Below are positions 6,873 through 9,343 of a stretch of DNA of 9,343 bases, piece by piece. Location: assembly GCA_002440745.1 (NCBI GenBank), contig DJVB01000011.1, positions 1 through 9,343 on the forward strand, given 5' to 3'. This stretch comes from Bacteroidales bacterium UBA6267. GTDB lineage: Bacteria; Bacteroidota; Bacteroidia; Bacteroidales; UBA1556. Both the position numbers and the translations under genes were made by a program. The notes beneath the pieces are model-generated. The model worked only from the letters and a program-made list of their open reading frames with translations, made no database searches and had not been told where the DNA came from. Each line of letters starts with the position of its first letter. The stretch's first letter is position 1.

Positions 6873-8810
6873 ATGAAAAAATTATTACTAATCCTTATCA
6901 TCTTTGAAATTTCGACTATTATTAATGCGCAATCTGTGAGCACAGATTCTTATGTTATTTCAACACTAACTGATACCAAGGTTGAATTATCTGGAACCTA
7001 CGTTAGCTTAGGAACGTATGAACAATTTTATAGTGGATGGTTCGAAATTTCTACGTCTTCAGATTTCTCAAGCTATGTTTCTGTGACTGCTACTCCTTCA
7101 AGTACCACAAATTTAAACGTGCCTGCTGAGTGCTTGGTAACAGGACTGACGCCAAGTACTCCCTATTACTTTCGCTTTGCTGCTAAATTAAGGAAGCCTA
7201 AAGCAACTTTCCCCTTTTATTTGGAAGCTACTGTACGGGGCTCACATTTGACATTCACAACATTAGCAGGTTCGCCTCCATCAATAGTTAATTATTCTTT
7301 AAATTGGAGTGATTATAACTCAACTGATTATCTAGCTGGTGAAGGGGATGTTACAAACGAAGGAACAGGGGTAACGGTGACTGAAAGGGGGTTTGTTTAT
7401 AATTTAACTGGAAATCCAACGAAAAGTGATAATGTACAGGTTTATGATTATAATGCTGGTATTGGGAATTTTATTGATGTTGTTGCTGGTTTGAGTCCTG
7501 GTACTACTTATTATTTAAACGTTTATGCGGATAATGCTTATGGAACAGGTTATGGAATCCCTCAAGAGTTTATAACTCATACTTTAAATCCAACATCAAT
7601 TTCTGCAACCTCGGTTTTGGAAACCAGTTTTTCTGCTAATTGGAATGCAGTAACTGGTGCTCAAGGATATTTATTAGACATTGCAACGGACGCTGCATTT
7701 ACCACTTTTGTATCCGGATACCAAAATCTTGATGTAGGTTTGGTTACTACCTATAGCGTGAATACGAATTTGACCTCCGGTACGGATTATTATTATCGAG
7801 TAAAAGCCTATCATGATGGAGGTGCCGATGGTCCTGATTTTACAAGTGAGAGTGATAATTATATCACCGTTTACACTTTGCATGATAATCCAAATATTCA
7901 GGCTCATACTCTTTATTGGTGGGGAGCTGCAAGTTCAGGTCAAATGACTTTTCATTGGACTAATGGAAATGGGACTGCAAGAATGTTAATTATGAAAGCA
8001 GGGTCAGCCGTGTCCAATCCTGTTGATGGAACAACATATACTGCAAATGCAACTTTTGGAAATTCTGAATCTCAGATTGGTACTACTGGTACTTATGTGG
8101 TTTACAACGGTTCAGGGGCAAAGGGTGATGAGGAAGTTACAGTTACAGGTTTGGATGATGCTGTAGATTATTACTTTAAAGTAGTTGAGTATAATGGAAC
8201 AGGTTCAACAACTAACTATAACACTTCAGAAACTTCAGGTTATGGTGTTGGAAATATTGGGGATGGAGTTTTGCCGGTAATTTTAATTTCGTTTGCAGCC
8301 GAGAAGGTAAATGAGAATGTATTGCTTACTTGGGCGACTGCCACAGAAGAAAACAATCATTTCTTTGTTGTCGAACGCTCACTAAATGGGTACGATTATG
8401 AATCTATTGGTGAAGTGTTTGGTGCAGGAAATAGCAATATTCAACTATATTATGAATTTATGGATGATAGTCATCCCTCAGGCATATTATACTATCGCTT
8501 AAAACAATTCGATTTTGACGGTAAGACAAAAACCCTAAAAACCATTTCTATTGATATGAGAAATAGTGGTGATATACTGAAAAATCTGTTTGTGGATAAC
8601 TCAAATCTGAATGTTTTAGTTAATGCTGCAGGTGCTACACCTACCACTGTGACTATTATGGACTTGAATAGTAAATTGATTTACGAAAAGGCATTGAATG
8701 AATCTGGTGACCAACTTTTAGAAATTAATCTCACCCAACAAAGTAGGGGAGTTTATTTCATCAAAGTTCAATACGAAAATCAAATTGTATGTAAGAAATT
8801 TGTATATTGA
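6873..8810 (+). CDS. Secreted fibronectin type III-like repeat protein with T9SS type A sorting domain
   Basis: A 645-residue exported protein. The N-terminus is a Sec signal peptide (MKK, then a hydrophobic core, with likely cleavage at NA|Q after A19); the glutamate at position 12 inside the core is unusual. Domains follow in order. Residues about 22-132 are fibronectin III-like (LTPSTPYYFRF). About 135-236 is a repeat with VTERGFVYN and SPGTTYYLNVYADNAYGTGYG, common in Bacteroidota surface proteins. About 239-336 is a clear fibronectin III domain (SFSANWNAVTGAQGYLLDI, YYYRVKAY), and about 340-455 another related beta domain. From L467, LPVILISFAAEK starts the conserved block that usually precedes the sorting domain (TWATATEENNHFFVVERS, GAGNS, YYRLKQFD). 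Residues about 567-645 form the T9SS C-terminal domain ending in RGVYFIKVQYENQIVCKKFVY. Such proteins cross the outer membrane by T9SS and are usually anchored or released there. No enzyme domain is visible, so the role is unknown (adhesin or scaffold is inference). Confidence 0.92.
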   Translation: MKKLLLILIIFEISTIINAQSVSTDSYVISTLTDTKVELSGTYVSLGTYEQFYSGWFEISTSSDFSSYVSVTATPSSTTNLNVPAECLVTGLTPSTPYYFRFAAKLRKPKATFPFYLEATVRGSHLTFTTLAGSPPSIVNYSLNWSDYNSTDYLAGEGDVTNEGTGVTVTERGFVYNLTGNPTKSDNVQVYDYNAGIGNFIDVVAGLSPGTTYYLNVYADNAYGTGYGIPQEFITHTLNPTSISATSVLETSFSANWNAVTGAQGYLLDIATDAAFTTFVSGYQNLDVGLVTTYSVNTNLTSGTDYYYRVKAYHDGGADGPDFTSESDNYITVYTLHDNPNIQAHTLYWWGAASSGQMTFHWTNGNGTARMLIMKAGSAVSNPVDGTTYTANATFGNSESQIGTTGTYVVYNGSGAKGDEEVTVTGLDDAVDYYFKVVEYNGTGSTTNYNTSETSGYGVGNIGDGVLPVILISFAAEKVNENVLLTWATATEENNHFFVVERSLNGYDYESIGEVFGAGNSNIQLYYEFMDDSHPSGILYYRLKQFDFDGKTKTLKTISIDMRNSGDILKNLFVDNSNLNVLVNAAGATPTTVTIMDLNSKLIYEKALNESGDQLLEINLTQQSRGVYFIKVQYENQIVCKKFVY

Positions 8811-8907
8811 TTTTGAAGGTAATAAAGACTCTTTTGATATTCTTAAACAAACGGGATAGATGTTTTTTGAGTTAATTTAAGTGATTAGAAATGTGAATTA
8901 TTGATTT

Positions 8908-8940
8908 AAGGCCTGGTTATCTAATCAGGCCTTTCTCATT
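8908..8940 (+). terminator. Intrinsic terminator of the secreted-protein gene
   Basis: AAGGCCTG (8908-8915) and CAGGCCTT (8926-8933) form a perfect 8-bp GC-rich stem. It can be extended inward through GTT/AAT pairs, leaving a 4-base loop. It is followed by a short, interrupted T-run (TTTCTCATT). It sits about 100 bp after the stop codon on the same strand. Confidence 0.75.
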
Positions 8941-8944
8941 CCCC

Positions 8945-8978
8945 CAAAATAAAAAAGGACCGAATAGCTTCGGCCCTT
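8945..8978 (-). terminator. Minus-strand intrinsic terminator with no visible gene
   Basis: Arms at 8955-8964 and 8969-8978 form a 10-bp stem with a 4-base loop. On the minus strand all ten positions pair, the one imperfect position (8959/8974) being a G-U wobble, and the stem is followed by TTTTTTATTTT (8955-8945). On the plus strand the same position is an A-C mismatch and the tail is broken by C residues. The structure therefore favours termination of a transcript coming from the right. Confidence 0.65.
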
Positions 8979-9004
8979 CTTCTTTGGTTAACATTGCTAT
9001 TAAA

Positions 9005-9033
9005 AAACCGTTTAATTATATCCGGCTCGGTTT
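9005..9033 (-). terminator. Weak second minus-strand hairpin with T-tract
   Basis: AAACCG (9005-9010) and CGGTTT (9028-9033) form a 6-bp stem with a 17-base loop. On the minus strand the stem runs into a T-tract ending at 9002. The long loop makes it weak, but it faces the same way as the stronger hairpin at 8945-8978 and would be in tandem with it. Confidence 0.3.
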
Positions 9034-9108
9034 AGAATCAACCATTAAGCCATTGTGTTTTTGAGGTTTTGGTTTTTGATTTTATTCTTGTTTATTTTTA
9101 GGATTATT

Positions 9109-9136
9109 ATTGTTAATTGATTGTTAATCATTGTTG
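9109..9136. repeat. Phased short direct repeats ATTGTTAAT
   Basis: ATTGTTAAT occurs at 9109-9117 and 9120-9128, 11 bp apart, and a partial copy ATTGTTG starts at 9130. The second copy is also the centre of the inverted repeat TGATT-GTT-AATCA (9118-9130). One-helical-turn spacing is what a protein binding along one face of DNA would need, but AT-rich DNA produces such patterns by chance. Confidence 0.4.
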
Positions 9137-9262
9137 TATAAATATTTAATGAATTCTGTTTTTTATAAAAATCCTCTCATAGACATTTAGGCTATGCCAC
9201 AACTTTTTCCAAATTATGGAAGATTTTGTCTTAAAATTAGATTTTTTGGTGCGACTATTACT

Positions 9263-9293
9263 AAAATGTCATGAGTTCAATGTAAAATGTCAT
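9263..9293. repeat. Direct repeat AAAATGTCAT, two copies 21 bp apart
   Basis: Identical 10-mers lie at 9263-9272 and 9284-9293, exactly two helical turns apart. Each contains the odd palindrome ATG-T-CAT. The layout resembles a tandem operator, and a plus-strand gene may begin just beyond the window. Confidence 0.45.
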
Positions 9294-9307
9294 TAGATTT
9301 AGTTCGT

Positions 9308-9326
9308 ATCTGTTTGAAATACAGAT
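9308..9326. repeat. Inverted repeat near the right edge
   Basis: ATCTGT (9308-9313) and ACAGAT (9321-9326) form a 6-bp stem around a 7-base centre, 15 bp downstream of the AAAATGTCAT pair. It could be an operator or a small hairpin; the sequence ends too soon to tell. Confidence 0.3.
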
Positions 9327-9343
9327 TCCTCACTTCGTTACCA

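Larger units (their letters stand above)
8811..9343. other. 533-bp non-coding region at the right end
   Basis: No convincing gene on either strand. It contains the terminator of the secreted-protein gene, an oppositely facing terminator-like hairpin, a second weak minus-strand hairpin, then AT-rich DNA with short direct repeats and a few small inverted repeats such as CATAG/CTATG (9178-9182, 9192-9196) and TTCCA/TGGAA near 9207-9221. It may be the upstream region of a plus-strand gene beyond the window, or the 3' region of a minus-strand transcript entering from the right. Confidence 0.65.

Noticed and set aside
7674..7907. A 77-codon minus-strand frame inside the secreted-protein gene.
   Set aside because: It is the reverse complement of a clear fibronectin III domain and has no independent support.
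8890..8995. A short minus-strand frame starting ATG near 8993 and reading through both terminator hairpins.
   Set aside because: Its sequence is simply the two hairpins translated; the RNA-structure explanation is better.
9045..9131. A 28-codon minus-strand reading frame beginning ATG at 9131, just upstream of the minus-facing hairpins.
   Set aside because: It is low-complexity (mostly N, K, I, L), as expected from translating AT-rich DNA, and has no ribosome binding site or recognisable motif. Not listed as a gene.
1..9343. CRISPR arrays, tRNA/rRNA genes, transposases, integrases, phage genes, toxin-antitoxin or defence genes.
   Set aside because: No repeat-spacer pattern, cloverleaf, insertion-sequence ends or relevant protein motifs were seen; the region reads as ordinary chromosomal sequence.

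Overview
The window looks like chromosomal DNA from a member of the Bacteroidota. Several independent signs point there. The last gene ends in a type IX secretion (T9SS) C-terminal sorting domain, a secretion route essentially confined to that phylum. The first gene is the AddB-like PD-(D/E)XK nuclease form that lacks a Walker A motif. The DNA is AT-rich, start codons have little or no Shine-Dalgarno sequence, and there are matches to the Bacteroidota -7 promoter element TAnnTTTG. I cannot assign a genus.

Layout. From 71 to 6368 all four genes lie on the minus strand, so in transcription order they run right to left. They are a small DMT/DUF486-family membrane protein (6368-6000), an S51 dipeptidase E (5890-5159, pepE), an M13-family zinc metallopeptidase lipoprotein (5136-3085) and an AddB-like helicase/nuclease subunit (2899-71). 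pepE and the M13 gene are 22 bp apart and probably form one transcript, which ends at a strong hairpin plus T-tract at 2934-2966. The nuclease gene starts just downstream of that terminator with a GTG codon, so it is probably a separate unit. A 504-bp AT-rich intergenic region (6369-6872) separates the minus-strand block from a single plus-strand gene (6873-8810). That gene encodes a secreted protein of fibronectin type III-like domains with a T9SS sorting domain. The last 533 bp contain no convincing gene. They hold a plus-strand terminator for the secreted protein, a terminator-like hairpin facing the other way, and some short repeats.

How the genes fit together. The best functional pairing is the peptidase pair: an exported lipoprotein endopeptidase that cuts oligopeptides and a cytoplasmic Asp-X dipeptidase, a plausible peptide-utilisation unit. 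The nuclease is a DNA repair (double-strand-break processing) component whose helicase partner is not in the window. The secreted protein appears to be a stand-alone surface or extracellular protein of unknown role.

Overall this is mostly ordinary Bacteroidota housekeeping and accessory sequence. I found no phage, CRISPR array, transposon, tRNA/rRNA or defence island. The items most worth a second look are the minus-facing terminator with no visible minus-strand gene near the right end, the long leader of the secreted-protein gene, and the short phased repeats at the right edge.
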